64,000 nucleotides of DNA. Origin: Flavobacterium endophyticum (GTDB lineage Bacteria; Bacteroidota; Bacteroidia; Flavobacteriales; Flavobacteriaceae). Shown piece after piece: positions 8,966 through 17,884 of the stretch. A model generated the notes under the pieces. That model worked only from the letters and a program-made list of their open reading frames with translations, had not been told where the DNA came from and did not search any database. Each line of letters begins with the position of its first letter. The stretch's first letter is position 1. The stretch spans positions 930,001-994,000 of the forward strand of contig NZ_RBLC01000001.1 of NCBI RefSeq assembly GCF_003634455.1, written 5' to 3'. The position numbers and the translations under genes were made by a program.

Positions 8966-9595
8966 TTACACTTTAAACTTCAACGGTAAATGAACCACCT
9001 TTTTAGTCTCGAAAAATTCATTATCGAAAAAATCGGCAATGTTGTATTCTGTGGCTTTTGGAAAATCTTTCAACTCTTCGGTCAGGTCGCCTCCTTTGAG
9101 GTATAAGATTCCATTTTTGAGTTCGTGTTTTTGCTGTTTTTTGATTTTTGATTTTACCCAAGACACGAAATCAGGCATATTAGTCACGGCGCGGCTTACG
9201 ATGAAATCAAAATCGCCTTTGACATTTTCGGCACGAATCTGTTCGGCTTTTACATTTTTCAGCTCTAAAGCCTCGGCAACAGCCTGAACCACTTTTATCT
9301 TTTTTGCAATAACATCAATCAGGTAAAATCGAGTTTCAGGAAACAAAATAGCGAGCGGAATTCCAGGAAAGCCACCGCCAGTCCCTACATCCAAGACATA
9401 AGTCCCAGGCTCAAATCCTTGAATTTTTGCAATTGCCAGTGAATGAAGCACATGTTTCGTATATAATTCATCGATATCCTTGCGAGAAATAACGTTGATT
9501 TTAGCGTTCCAATCATGATATAATTCCTCTAATTTCTGAAACTGTTGCTTCTGAATATCAGACAGATTAGGGAAATATTTTAGAATTTCTTCCAT
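8966..9595 (-). CDS. rsmG: 16S rRNA (guanine(527)-N7)-methyltransferase
   Basis: Methylates N7 of G527 in 16S rRNA using SAM. The 209-residue protein shows the family hallmark VLDVGTGGGFPGIPLAI, with the preceding KHVLHSL and WNAKINVISRKD segments, and the later IVSRAV motif. The start at 9595 (MEEILKYFPN) is preferred to an ATG at 9628 because a TACTTTTG -7 box lies between them, so the longer form would begin upstream of transcription. Lysine-rich KSKIKKQQKHELKN near residue 155 fits RNA contact. Confidence 0.95.
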   Translation of the reverse strand: MEEILKYFPNLSDIQKQQFQKLEELYHDWNAKINVISRKDIDELYTKHVLHSLAIAKIQGFEPGTYVLDVGTGGGFPGIPLAILFPETRFYLIDVIAKKIKVVQAVAEALELKNVKAEQIRAENVKGDFDFIVSRAVTNMPDFVSWVKSKIKKQQKHELKNGILYLKGGDLTEELKDFPKATEYNIADFFDNEFFETKKVVHLPLKFKV

Positions 9596-9609
9596 TTTAA
9601 AAATTTTCA

Positions 9610-9617
9610 CAAAAGTA
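9610..9617 (-). promoter_or_regulatory. rsmG -7 box (TACTTTTG on the minus strand)
   Basis: CAAAAGTA on the plus strand reads TACTTTTG on the minus strand, 14 bases before the rsmG ATG at 9595. It fixes the choice of start codon. Confidence 0.55.
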
Positions 9618-9674
9618 ATCATTTTCAAATTGAAATTTTTTAGGTTTTTATCCGTTTACATTATTAAGAATATT

Positions 9675-9682
9675 TACCTTTG
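9675..9682 (+). promoter_or_regulatory. -7 box TACCTTTG before the desaturase gene
   Basis: A perfect TAnnTTTG match lies 31 bases before the chosen start at 9714. The alternative ATG at 9693 would leave almost no leader. Confidence 0.55.
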
Positions 9683-9713
9683 AAAACTTATTTTGATTAA
9701 TTATAAATTATAT

Positions 9714-10808
9714 ATGAATACCACAATTCCAACATTTTCCAAACAAGACAGCCTGAAATTCTTCAGGACTCTAAATACGCGTGTCAATAATTATTTCAAG
9801 GAAAATAATATCAAGAAGACAGGGAACTGGAAATTGCATCTAAAAGCAGTCGTAATGTTTACGATTTTCCTGACGCCTTATTTCTTGATCCTGACTTTAG
9901 ACATGCCGTTTTGGGTAATGTTACTTTTGTCTATCGTAATCGGCATTGGAATGGCAGGCGTCGGAATGAATGTAATGCATGACGGAAACCATGGTTCTTA
10001 CTCCAACAAATCATGGCTGAATAAGTTCATGGGAGGCAGCATTTATATCTTGGCCGGAAATGTTTACAACTGGCAAGTACAGCATAATGTACTTCACCAC
10101 ACCTACACTAACATTCACGGACATGATGAAGATTTAGATGCTGGACGAATTATCCGATTTACACAAGAAGCAAAATGGCACAAATTCCATAAATTCCAAC
10201 ACTATTACTCCGTTTTTCTTTACGGATTATTGACTTTCAACTGGGCAATCACAACCGATTTCAAACAGATGAAAAGCTACCTAAAAAGAAAACTTTCTTA
10301 CGGAGAACCGCAAAGTCCGGCTAAATTATGGACCGTTTTAGTTATTACGAAAATCATCTACGTTTCGATCTGGCTGGTACTTCCTATGATTTTAGGAATT
10401 ACATGGTGGAAAGTAGTCCTAGGATTTTTGGTAATGCACTACACTGCAGGTTTGATATTGAGCATCGTTTTCCAATTGGCGCACGTTGTTGATGAAACGA
10501 CAAACCCTGTTCCGAATGAAGAAGGAGAAATAGAAAATACTTGGGCCATTCACCAATTGTATACTACAGCGAATTTCGCTCCAAAAAATAAGATTGTCAA
10601 CTGGTTTACTGGAGGATTGAATCATCAGATCGAGCATCATATTTTTCCTCACATCAGCCATGTCCATTATGGAAAAATTGCTGAAATCGTAAAACAGACA
10701 GCAAAAGAGTGCAATCTTCCTTATCATGAATTTAAGACAATGCGCAGCGCAGTTGTAGCTCATTTCAAGCATCTGAAAGAATTAGGGCAAAATCCTGCCA
10801 TCGCATAA
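9714..10808 (+). CDS. Membrane fatty acid desaturase (di-iron, acyl-lipid type)
   Basis: Introduces double bonds into membrane fatty acids. The 364-residue protein has the three histidine boxes that bind the di-iron centre: HDGNH (89-93), HNVLHH (124-129) and QIEHH (305-309). The QxxHH third box is typical of front-end (delta-5/delta-6-like) desaturases, though here no cytochrome b5 domain is fused. Hydrophobic segments lie near residues 46-85 and 190-260. The start at 9714 follows a TACCTTTG box. It is 34 bases upstream of the aminotransferase gene, so co-transcription is possible. Regioselectivity cannot be read from the sequence. Confidence 0.9.
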   Translation: MNTTIPTFSKQDSLKFFRTLNTRVNNYFKENNIKKTGNWKLHLKAVVMFTIFLTPYFLILTLDMPFWVMLLLSIVIGIGMAGVGMNVMHDGNHGSYSNKSWLNKFMGGSIYILAGNVYNWQVQHNVLHHTYTNIHGHDEDLDAGRIIRFTQEAKWHKFHKFQHYYSVFLYGLLTFNWAITTDFKQMKSYLKRKLSYGEPQSPAKLWTVLVITKIIYVSIWLVLPMILGITWWKVVLGFLVMHYTAGLILSIVFQLAHVVDETTNPVPNEEGEIENTWAIHQLYTTANFAPKNKIVNWFTGGLNHQIEHHIFPHISHVHYGKIAEIVKQTAKECNLPYHEFKTMRSAVVAHFKHLKELGQNPAIA

Positions 10809-10842
10809 TTAACTACAATACACACAAACAACAAGTTTTTCC

Positions 10843-12027
10843 ATGAATCATTTATCGGATAGAATTAACAAATTATCAACTTCACAAACCTTGGCAATGG
10901 CGGCATTGGCAAGAGAACTAAAAGCACAAGGAAAAGACATTATCAGCTTAAGCTTAGGAGAACCGGATTTCAACACGCCGGATTTTATCAAAGAAGCCGC
11001 AAAAAAAGCAATCGACGAAAACTACAGCACTTATTCACCTGTAGACGGTTATGTAGAGCTAAAAGAAGCCATCTGCAGAAAATTCAAAAGAGACAATAAT
11101 CTTGACTATACGCCAGCAAACATTGTTGTTTCCACTGGTGCCAAGCAATCTTTATACAATGTCGCACAAGTAATGCTTAATGAGGGCGATGAAGTAATTC
11201 TTCCGGCTCCATATTGGGTAAGTTATTACGAAATCATAAAAATGTCAGGTGGTATTCCGGTTGAAGTACCGACTTCTGTAGAAAGCGATTTTAAGATTAC
11301 GCCAGAACAGTTAGAAAAAGCCATTACGCCAAAAACAAAAATGATCTGGTACAGCTCGCCTTGCAATCCGAGCGGTTCTGTTTACAGCCGTGAAGAATTG
11401 ACAGCATTGGCGAAAGTATTAGAAAAATATCCCAATATTTTTGTAGTCGCTGACGAAATTTACGAGCATATCAACTTTTCAGGAACATTCTGCAGCGTTG
11501 CTTCTATCCCAGGAATGTTTGACAGAACTGTAACGGTAAACGGTGTTGCTAAAGCTTTCGCCATGACAGGTTGGAGAATCGGTTACATCGGCGCTCCAGA
11601 ATTCATCGCAAAAGCCTGTACAAAAATGCAAGGACAAGTAACCAGCGGTGCCAATTCAATCGCGCAAAGAGCTACAATTACTGCTGTTGATGCCGACCCA
11701 AGCGTATTAAACGATATGGTGGCTGCTTTTAAAGGCCGTAGAGATTTAGTTGTTGGATTGATTAAAGACATTCCTGGATTGAAACTCAATGTTCCAGAAG
11801 GTGCTTTTTATGTTTTCCCTGATGTTTCTTCCTATTTCGGAAAAACATTAAGAGGAACTGAAATCAAAAATGCAGATGACTTTTCTATGTATCTTTTGGC
11901 AGAAGCAAATGTTGCTACTGTAACAGGAGATGCTTTCGGAAATCCGAACTGTATTCGCTTCTCTTACGCAACAAGTGAAGAATTGCTGACAGAAGCCTTA
12001 CGAAGAATCAAAGAAGCTTTAGCTTAA
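10843..12027 (+). CDS. Class I pyridoxal-phosphate aminotransferase, aspartate aminotransferase type
   Basis: Transfers amino groups between aspartate (or a related amino acid) and 2-oxoglutarate. The 394-residue fold-type I enzyme has the PLP lysine K237 in GVAKAFAMTGWRIGY, N175 in PCNPSG, D204 in VADEIYEH, and a C-terminal carboxylate-binding arginine in NCIRFSYA. The N-terminal LSLGEPDFNTP segment is typical of the bacterial Igamma AspC subgroup. It may also act on prephenate, as some members of this subgroup do. A terminator follows within 10 bases. Confidence 0.9.
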   Translation: MNHLSDRINKLSTSQTLAMAALARELKAQGKDIISLSLGEPDFNTPDFIKEAAKKAIDENYSTYSPVDGYVELKEAICRKFKRDNNLDYTPANIVVSTGAKQSLYNVAQVMLNEGDEVILPAPYWVSYYEIIKMSGGIPVEVPTSVESDFKITPEQLEKAITPKTKMIWYSSPCNPSGSVYSREELTALAKVLEKYPNIFVVADEIYEHINFSGTFCSVASIPGMFDRTVTVNGVAKAFAMTGWRIGYIGAPEFIAKACTKMQGQVTSGANSIAQRATITAVDADPSVLNDMVAAFKGRRDLVVGLIKDIPGLKLNVPEGAFYVFPDVSSYFGKTLRGTEIKNADDFSMYLLAEANVATVTGDAFGNPNCIRFSYATSEELLTEALRRIKEALA

Positions 12028-12036
12028 AACAAATAC

Positions 12037-12062
12037 GCCTCAAGGAAACTTGGGGCTTTTTT
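12037..12062 (+). terminator. Terminator after the aminotransferase gene
   Basis: An 8-bp GC-rich stem (12037-12044 with 12049-12056), GAAA loop and T-run. Confidence 0.8.
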
Positions 12063-12076
12063 AATCTACAACTCCA

Positions 12077-12107
12077 ACCCTGTCAGAATTTAAAACTCTG
12101 ACAGGGG
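12077..12107. repeat. Palindromic intergenic element (ACCCTGTCAG ... CTGACAGGGG)
   Basis: A 9-bp perfect inverted repeat CCCTGTCAG (12078-12086) / CTGACAGGG (12098-12106) with inner partial symmetry (AATTTAAAACT) lies between the aminotransferase terminator and purT. It lacks a T-run, so it is not a clear terminator. It resembles short dispersed palindromes I associate with Flavobacterium intergenic regions; only one full copy is visible in this window. Confidence 0.5.
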
Positions 12108-12124
12108 TATATAAAAAGATACGA

Positions 12125-13285
12125 ATGTCAAAAATACTATTACTCGGTTCCGGAGAATTAGGAAAAGAATTTACAATCGCCGCACAACGCATCGGACAGA
12201 CCATAATTGCTGTCGATAGTTATGAAAATGCTCCTGCCATGCAGGTTGCTCATAGTTTTGAAGTCATCAACATGCTGGATGGCGACGCTTTAGACAAAAT
12301 CGTCGCAAAGCACCAACCCGACTTTATTGTTCCTGAAATTGAAGCCATCCGTACCGAACGTTTTTACGAGTATGAAAAGCAAGGTATTACCGTGGTTCCT
12401 TCTGCGAAAGCGGCGAATTTTACAATGAACCGAAAAGCAATACGCGACTTGGCAGCAAAAGAACTAGGATTAAAAACAGCCAATTACAGATATGCAACCT
12501 CATCCGAAGAATTACAAAAAGCAGTAAAAGAAGTCGGAATTCCTTGTGTTGTAAAACCATTAATGTCGTCTTCGGGCAAAGGGCAATCCACAATCAAGAT
12601 TCCGGATGATATTGAAAAAGCGTGGAATTATGCTGTAGAAGGCTCACGTGGCGATGTCGTGGAAGTCATCGTGGAAGCTTTTGTAAAATTCAATTCCGAA
12701 ATCACCTTACTAACCATAACCCAAAATAACAATCCGACGCTTTTTTGCGCTCCAATCGGACATAGACAAGAACGCGGCGATTACCAAGAAAGTTGGCAAC
12801 CGGCACGAATTTCGGACAAAGATTTATTTGAAGCGCAAGACATGGCTGAAAAAGTAACCGAAGCTTTAGGCGGCGCCGGGCTTTTTGGTGTAGAATTTTT
12901 CTTGGCTGATGACGGCGTCTACTTCTCGGAACTATCTCCAAGACCACACGATACTGGAATGGTAACTTTGGCTGGAACGCAAAATTTCAACGAATTCGAA
13001 TTGCATCTGCGTGCCATCTTAAGCTTGCCTATTTTTGAAATAAAACTCGAAAAGGCAGGTGCTAGTGCCGTAATTCTGGCTTCAAAAGAAGGTTCTAATC
13101 CGAATTATGAAGGTTTGGAAAAAATTGCTGGTCTTGCTAAAACAGATTTCAGAATCTTTGGCAAGCCGACAACAAGACCGTATCGCAGAATGGCTGTCGC
13201 ACTGACCAACGACACTTTAGACACTCCTATTGAAGAAATAGTTGAAAGAGCACAAAATGCTGCTAGATTAGTAACCATAAAATAA
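12125..13285 (+). CDS. purT: Formate-dependent phosphoribosylglycinamide formyltransferase
   Basis: Converts GAR to FGAR in purine synthesis with formate and ATP, an alternative to folate-dependent PurN. The 386-residue ATP-grasp protein has the N-terminal preATP-grasp domain ([20 protein letters not shown]), the ATP-grasp lid and strand segments [14 protein letters not shown], and the catalytic region [27 protein letters not shown]. Its length matches PurT. It is 7 bases upstream of the next small exported protein, suggesting one transcript, although the functional link is unclear. Confidence 0.95.
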   Translation: MSKILLLGSGELGKEFTIAAQRIGQTIIAVDSYENAPAMQVAHSFEVINMLDGDALDKIVAKHQPDFIVPEIEAIRTERFYEYEKQGITVVPSAKAANFTMNRKAIRDLAAKELGLKTANYRYATSSEELQKAVKEVGIPCVVKPLMSSSGKGQSTIKIPDDIEKAWNYAVEGSRGDVVEVIVEAFVKFNSEITLLTITQNNNPTLFCAPIGHRQERGDYQESWQPARISDKDLFEAQDMAEKVTEALGGAGLFGVEFFLADDGVYFSELSPRPHDTGMVTLAGTQNFNEFELHLRAILSLPIFEIKLEKAGASAVILASKEGSNPNYEGLEKIAGLAKTDFRIFGKPTTRPYRRMAVALTNDTLDTPIEEIVERAQNAARLVTIK

Positions 13286-13292
13286 TCGAGAT

Positions 13293-13637
13293 ATGAAAAA
13301 CATAATTGCAATTGCCTTCTTGTTTTTGGCTTTCTCAGCGAATGCACAAGACTCAAAATCAAAACAGAAAAAAACAGGGCCAAAACCACAAATAGTTGAA
13401 GCTTCATGCGGCCAATGCCAATTCGGAATGAAAGGACATGGCTGTGATTTGGCGGTACGAATTGACGGAAAGCCTTATTTTGTAGACGGCACTGGCATTG
13501 ACGACCATGGCGATTCTCATGCTGGCGATGGATTTTGCTCCAAAATCAGAAAAACCGAAGTTGTGGGCGAAGTTAAAAATAATCGTTTTGTAGCTACTTC
13601 TTTCAAATTACTTCCTGAAAAACCTAAAGGGAAATAG
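13293..13637 (+). CDS. Small exported Cys-rich protein, DUF6370-like
   Basis: The 114-residue protein has a signal peptide (MKNIIAIAFLFLAFSANAQ), a lysine-rich linker and a compact domain containing four cysteines (C39, C42, C51, C82) and nearby histidines (H49, H72, H76). The pattern ASCGQCQFG...GCDLAVRIDGK...FVDGTGIDDHGD...GFC is one I associate with the DUF6370 family of Bacteroidota. The conserved Cys/His set suggests metal binding or a redox role in the periplasm, but no function is established. It probably shares a transcript with purT. Confidence 0.7.
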   Translation: MKNIIAIAFLFLAFSANAQDSKSKQKKTGPKPQIVEASCGQCQFGMKGHGCDLAVRIDGKPYFVDGTGIDDHGDSHAGDGFCSKIRKTEVVGEVKNNRFVATSFKLLPEKPKGK

Positions 13638-13655
13638 TCCTAAATTATTACATAA

Positions 13656-13684
13656 AAAAAGCGCTTGAAATTCAAGCGCTTTTT
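13656..13684. terminator. Bidirectional terminator
   Basis: AAAAAGCGCTTG / CAAGCGCTTTTT stem (13656-13667 with 13673-13684) between two convergent genes. Confidence 0.85.
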
Positions 13685-13693
13685 AGTTACATC

Positions 13694-15328
13694 TTATTTT
13701 TTATTTCCGATATTCTTGTTGTCGAAACTCGAGACATCTATTACTTCTTCCAAATCTACATCGAAAGAAATACTGATGGAATCTCCAATTGCCGTTACAG
13801 GCAATTCGTTAGACAATTGTGATGATCCTACAAAAATATTCGGATAATCTTTTACGGTAAAATAGTAGAAACTGTTGCCGTTTTTGACATCATTTTCAAT
13901 TCTTGTCACTATAGTTTTTAAACTTTTCTTGCTAGTTACACTTTCCGGATTGATACCATTATCCGCCATGTTATATACATTTTTATAAGCCATAAGCGTT
14001 TCCCGCATTGTATTACCAACGCCAACAATCGTGTAATCGTTTATGGAAACCATGGCAAACATTTTTACCAGACCGCCATCGTCTTTCAAAGTCATTACAT
14101 AAGTCGGTATGTTGTTAATCACATATGGAATAGGCAACGAAGCATGATATCCTTTTTCTTGGACTTTTCCTTCGGCAGAACTTTGGGCCGCATATTCAGT
14201 GGCACCACTTTGCTTGTAATAAGTAGTTTCTTTGGTTCTTGTATCTACCAAAACAAATCCTACAGTCGATTCTTCTTTACCAACAGAAGACAATCCTGTG
14301 TACCAATATGATTTATGGTTTTCGCCATACACAAGCGTCAATCCTTCGGTGGTTTGGAGTTTATTTTCATTCGAAAAATTCCAAAATCCATGAACATATT
14401 CGCCCCAATCGTTAAGCTGTTCTTCAATAAAACTTATCGGCTGGATTCTATCTACCCAGAGCGGCGTATTATTGATATCGTATTCTTTAATTTCTCCGGT
14501 CTGGGCATCAACTGTTAGAACACCTGTCGCGTCATTTCCGGCAAAGCCTATTCTTTTTTTGTATTTGGTAACAATCCAATACGGATTTCCTTTGTCGTCA
14601 ATCTCAAAATTAAAATCTTCCAATCCGACGGTTGCATAGCCATTAAAATAAACATGTCTATCAATCCTAGACCCAAAATAGGCCGCTGGCTGGTATTTTA
14701 TAGAAAGGCGTTTTCCATTTATATCCTGAATCAACTTGACATCTCTTTCGTTTGTAGCAGAAACCATAACATAACCAGGAGTACCTTCAGAATTATTATA
14801 CCATTTAAAGAAACCTGTATGCAGCAATGGTGCAACCCAATACAATTCATCATTTACCTTTTGAATGGTAAACTCCCCTATTTCTGCTTGGCTCCCTAAA
14901 GACGGCTGCGAACCGATTATCTTTTCACCTAAAAGCATGGCAAGTTCTTCATCGACTACTCTAATTTTATCTAGAGAAATCGGAGCGATGTGATTTTTGA
15001 GGTCTTCTCCATTTTCGACTTCCCCGATTAATTTTTGATAAGCACTGCTTCTAAACATCGGCAACGATGTCGCTAACGGCACCACCACAAGATAAACTAG
15101 GAGTCCAAAAGACAAAAAGAACAAAATTTTGTTCGTTTTGGAAAACATATTCAATTTTCTTGTTGTTGATGTCACTTCGATTTTAGAAAAAAGAACAATT
15201 GCAATAAGTAACAGTAATAACAGTAAAAGCGGCAAGCCCACAAAGCCATAATTGATTACGGGCAAGACGTTATAAAACAATAAGAATCCAATTAAAAGCA
15301 AGGCTAAAATCAGGATAATTTTTTTCAT
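13694..15328 (-). CDS. Conserved membrane-anchored protein of unknown function
   Basis: A 544-residue protein I do not recognise with certainty. The N-terminus has three hydrophobic segments (about residues 3-21, 27-47 and 67-88), followed by a large beta-rich soluble part of about 450 residues. The soluble part contains repeated PepSY-like sections: ISLDKIRVVDEELA..., YWVAPL...GFFKW, NPYWIVTKYKKRIGF, GVLTVDAQTGEIKEYDI, GFVLVDTRTKETTYYKQSG. This pattern of two PepSY-like repeats on a membrane anchor suggests an extracytoplasmic or periplasmic regulatory or inhibitory domain. The gene stands alone, convergent with the purT transcript. Confidence 0.6.
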   Translation of the reverse strand: MKKIILILALLLIGFLLFYNVLPVINYGFVGLPLLLLLLLLIAIVLFSKIEVTSTTRKLNMFSKTNKILFFLSFGLLVYLVVVPLATSLPMFRSSAYQKLIGEVENGEDLKNHIAPISLDKIRVVDEELAMLLGEKIIGSQPSLGSQAEIGEFTIQKVNDELYWVAPLLHTGFFKWYNNSEGTPGYVMVSATNERDVKLIQDINGKRLSIKYQPAAYFGSRIDRHVYFNGYATVGLEDFNFEIDDKGNPYWIVTKYKKRIGFAGNDATGVLTVDAQTGEIKEYDINNTPLWVDRIQPISFIEEQLNDWGEYVHGFWNFSNENKLQTTEGLTLVYGENHKSYWYTGLSSVGKEESTVGFVLVDTRTKETTYYKQSGATEYAAQSSAEGKVQEKGYHASLPIPYVINNIPTYVMTLKDDGGLVKMFAMVSINDYTIVGVGNTMRETLMAYKNVYNMADNGINPESVTSKKSLKTIVTRIENDVKNGNSFYYFTVKDYPNIFVGSSQLSNELPVTAIGDSISISFDVDLEEVIDVSSFDNKNIGNKK

Positions 15329-15460
15329 GGTTGTTTTTCTATTTTGGTTTTATAATAAGTCTGTGAATGAGAAAAATGTTACAATTTTTGAACAGCAGAT
15401 TTCTTTTAGAAAATTATGGATAATTTTTTATCTTTATAAGTAGCTAAAAAAAAGAACGCC

Positions 15461-15676
15461 ATGGAAGAGAAAAAAGAATATTCAAATGGTGAAGTAACAG
15501 TTGTATGGCAGGCCGAAAAATGTATTCATTCGACAAATTGTGTAAAAAACAATCCGGATGTTTTTCAGCCTAAAATGAGGCCTTGGATTAAAATTGACGG
15601 TTCAACTACAGAGAAAATCATTGATACGGTAAACAAATGCCCGTCGGGAGCTTTGAGCTTTTACAAAAACATCTGA
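15461..15676 (+). CDS. Small (4Fe-4S) mono-cluster protein, Fer4_19 / YjdI family
   Basis: A 71-residue protein with the Fer4_19 pattern: C21-I-H23-S-T-N-C27, then VFQPKMRPWI and C60 in NKCPSGAL. Only three cysteines are present, with H23 two residues after the first; the cluster may be 3Fe-4S, or the histidine could be the fourth ligand. It is probably a cytoplasmic electron carrier or sensor. It stands alone with a near-consensus TATCTTTA box about 25 bases upstream. Confidence 0.82.
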   Translation: MEEKKEYSNGEVTVVWQAEKCIHSTNCVKNNPDVFQPKMRPWIKIDGSTTEKIIDTVNKCPSGALSFYKNI

Positions 15677-15778
15677 CACTTCATTCAAGATACCCTAGCA
15701 AATAACTTTTATTTTTATGATTTTCATAAAAGCGACGGTTAACATTTTTATTTTACAAAATTTTAAGAACTCAATCTC

Positions 15779-15786
15779 TATTTTTG
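15779..15786 (+). promoter_or_regulatory. -7 box TATTTTTG before the two-component operon
   Basis: A perfect TAnnTTTG match 29 bases before the response regulator ATG at 15815. Confidence 0.5.
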
Positions 15787-15814
15787 TTTTTGAGCACCCT
15801 AAATCTACCCATTC

Positions 15815-16489
15815 ATGAAACTACTCATTGTTGAAGACGAACCTAATCTTTTATCGATTATTCGAAAAGGACTTTCTGAAAAAAACAATGAGGTAAGCGT
15901 TGCTCTTGATGGAACCACCGCTCTTGAAATGATCCATAATCATAATTTCGACGTGGTCATTTTAGACATCATGCTGCCAGACATTAACGGTATTGAAATC
16001 TGTCGACGGTTAAGAGCCTCAAAGAATTTTGTACCGATTTTACTGTTGACCGCATTAGGAACGACAGAAAACATCGTAACTGGACTAAATGCAGGAGCCG
16101 ACGATTATCTTGCAAAGCCTTTTAAATTTTCCGAACTAGAAGCCCGAATCAGCGCTCTTGCCAGACGATCCAACCAAGATCATAAGCCAAACGACACTAT
16201 AGTCATTGACGATCTGGAAATTGATTCTCGGTCAAAAACCGTAAAAAGAAATGGCGAAAAGATTCAGCTAACAGCAAAAGAATTTAAGCTATTACAGTAT
16301 TTAGCACGAAATGCCGAAGTTATTCTTTCGCGAGAAAAGATTTTGGATAATGTGTGGGATATCAACTTTGACATGAACACGAATGTTGTCGATGTGTATA
16401 TCAATTATGTGCGAAACAAAATCGACAAGCCTTATCAAAACAAACTCATCCATACCATCAAAGGTCTTGGATATGTCATAAAACCATAA
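15815..16489 (+). CDS. OmpR/PhoB-family response regulator
   Basis: The 224-residue regulator has a receiver domain with the acidic pair E7-D8, phospho-acceptor D51 (VILDIMLP), T79 and K101 (AKPF), followed by a winged-helix DNA-binding domain (about 130-224) with the ELTAKEFKLLQYL-type and TVDVYINYVRNKID-type recognition helices. The kinase gene follows after 6 bases, so they form one operon. Their direct target may include the downstream stress-protein/bestrophin genes, because a phased TTCTAAT repeat lies in front of those. Confidence 0.95.
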   Translation: MKLLIVEDEPNLLSIIRKGLSEKNNEVSVALDGTTALEMIHNHNFDVVILDIMLPDINGIEICRRLRASKNFVPILLLTALGTTENIVTGLNAGADDYLAKPFKFSELEARISALARRSNQDHKPNDTIVIDDLEIDSRSKTVKRNGEKIQLTAKEFKLLQYLARNAEVILSREKILDNVWDINFDMNTNVVDVYINYVRNKIDKPYQNKLIHTIKGLGYVIKP

Positions 16490-16495
16490 ATCCGG

Positions 16496-17884
16496 ATGCA
16501 AATACGAAAAAAAATTACGGTTACTTATATTGCGCTTTCCTGTTTCAGCACGCTGCTTTTGAGTGCCGTTATTTTTTTTCTGTTTAAGCAAAATAACGAG
16601 TATTATTTCCTAAAAAGATTACAGGACCGGGCAAAAATCGCTTCTTCCATTTATTATCAGAATGACCCGCTTAAAACGCGTTATTTTCAAGAATTTAAAA
16701 AAGAAGGCTTAGAAGAACTAGTCGAAGAAAAAGATTATGTACTGAAAGTAAATGGCGAAAACACTTTTGAATACAATACCGACTTACATCTCCCGCCTGA
16801 TTTCTATGCGGAAATAATGAAGACCGGCTCTAGCTGGATTGAAGAAGATTACCGTTACTATTACGGACAAATTTTCAAAGAATCGGGACAAAAATATATG
16901 GTAATCGTTACGGCGAAAGACCGCCGCGGCAATACCAGCGCTATTTATATTGTACAGATTTTAGTTTTCGGAGGCATGGGATTCCTAATCCTAGCTTACT
17001 TTTTCGGAAGATTTCTGGCCCGCCGCGTTATCGATCCTATGGCACGGATTACGAAAGATGTCAAAAGAATCAGTGCCTCAAATCTTCATAACCGACTGCC
17101 GGACGTTGAAGGAAATGACGAGATTTCGGATCTTACGAAAACTTTTAATGACATGCTCGACCGATTGGAAACTTCATTCGAAATACAAGCCAATTTCATC
17201 AACAATGCTTCGCATGAGTTGAAAACGCCAATAACTACAATCATTGCCGAAACCGAAATCATGCTCCTGAAAGAAAGAGAGATTGAAGAATATGTCAATT
17301 CTCTTGAAAACATAAACAGGCAGGCTTCCAAACTTGGCAACTTGACTGAAAGCTTGCTGAAATTAACTCAAACTGGCTACGATGGTACGAAACAAGTATT
17401 AGATGTTGCCCGAATGGACGAATTGCTCTTGGAAGCCAAAGCTTCAATCGATACTTTGTTTCCAGACAATCGTGTCAATATCAAATTGCACAACATTCCT
17501 GAAGACGAATCACTGCTGACTATTCCTTGCAATAGGCCTTTGCTGGAACTTGCCTTGAACAATATCATTTCTAACGGCGTAAAATATTCCGATAATGACG
17601 AAGTATTCGTGACACTTTCGGCCGACAAATCGAAGATTAAAATTGCCATTACCGACATCGGTATCGGTATCCCGCCCGAAGACATTCCTTATTTATACGA
17701 GCCTTTCTTTAGGGGAAAGATTGCGTCTAAATACAACGGCTATGGCTTGGGACTTCCGTTGGCAATGAAAATCATACGCATGCACAATGGCGAATTGCAA
17801 ATTCAGTCTGAAACTGGAAAAGGAACCGTCGTAAATATCACCTTCCATAAAAACAACATTAGAAATTCTAATCTAAAATCTTAA
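16496..17884 (+). CDS. HAMP-domain sensor histidine kinase
   Basis: The 462-residue membrane kinase has TM1 (about 8-30), a periplasmic sensor of about 120 residues, TM2 (about 151-171), HAMP (about 172-225), the HisKA domain with phospho-acceptor H240 (ASHELKTPI), and an HATPase_c domain with N-box (NNIISNGVKYS), G1 (DIGIGIP), F-box (YEPFFRG) and G2 (GYGLGL). It is the cognate partner of the preceding regulator. The signal sensed is unknown. The sensor region has no recognisable PAS or Cache fold by eye. Lys/Tyr/Glu-rich segments such as EEDYRYYYGQ suggest ion or pH sensing only as speculation. Confidence 0.93.
   Translation: MQIRKKITVTYIALSCFSTLLLSAVIFFLFKQNNEYYFLKRLQDRAKIASSIYYQNDPLKTRYFQEFKKEGLEELVEEKDYVLKVNGENTFEYNTDLHLPPDFYAEIMKTGSSWIEEDYRYYYGQIFKESGQKYMVIVTAKDRRGNTSAIYIVQILVFGGMGFLILAYFFGRFLARRVIDPMARITKDVKRISASNLHNRLPDVEGNDEISDLTKTFNDMLDRLETSFEIQANFINNASHELKTPITTIIAETEIMLLKEREIEEYVNSLENINRQASKLGNLTESLLKLTQTGYDGTKQVLDVARMDELLLEAKASIDTLFPDNRVNIKLHNIPEDESLLTIPCNRPLLELALNNIISNGVKYSDNDEVFVTLSADKSKIKIAITDIGIGIPPEDIPYLYEPFFRGKIASKYNGYGLGLPLAMKIIRMHNGELQIQSETGKGTVVNITFHKNNIRNSNLKS

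Noticed and set aside
15709..15735. Hairpin TTTTATGA / TCATAAAA after the Fe-S protein gene as a terminator
   Set aside because: The stem is only A/T pairs and lacks a following T-run, so it is weak and may be chance.
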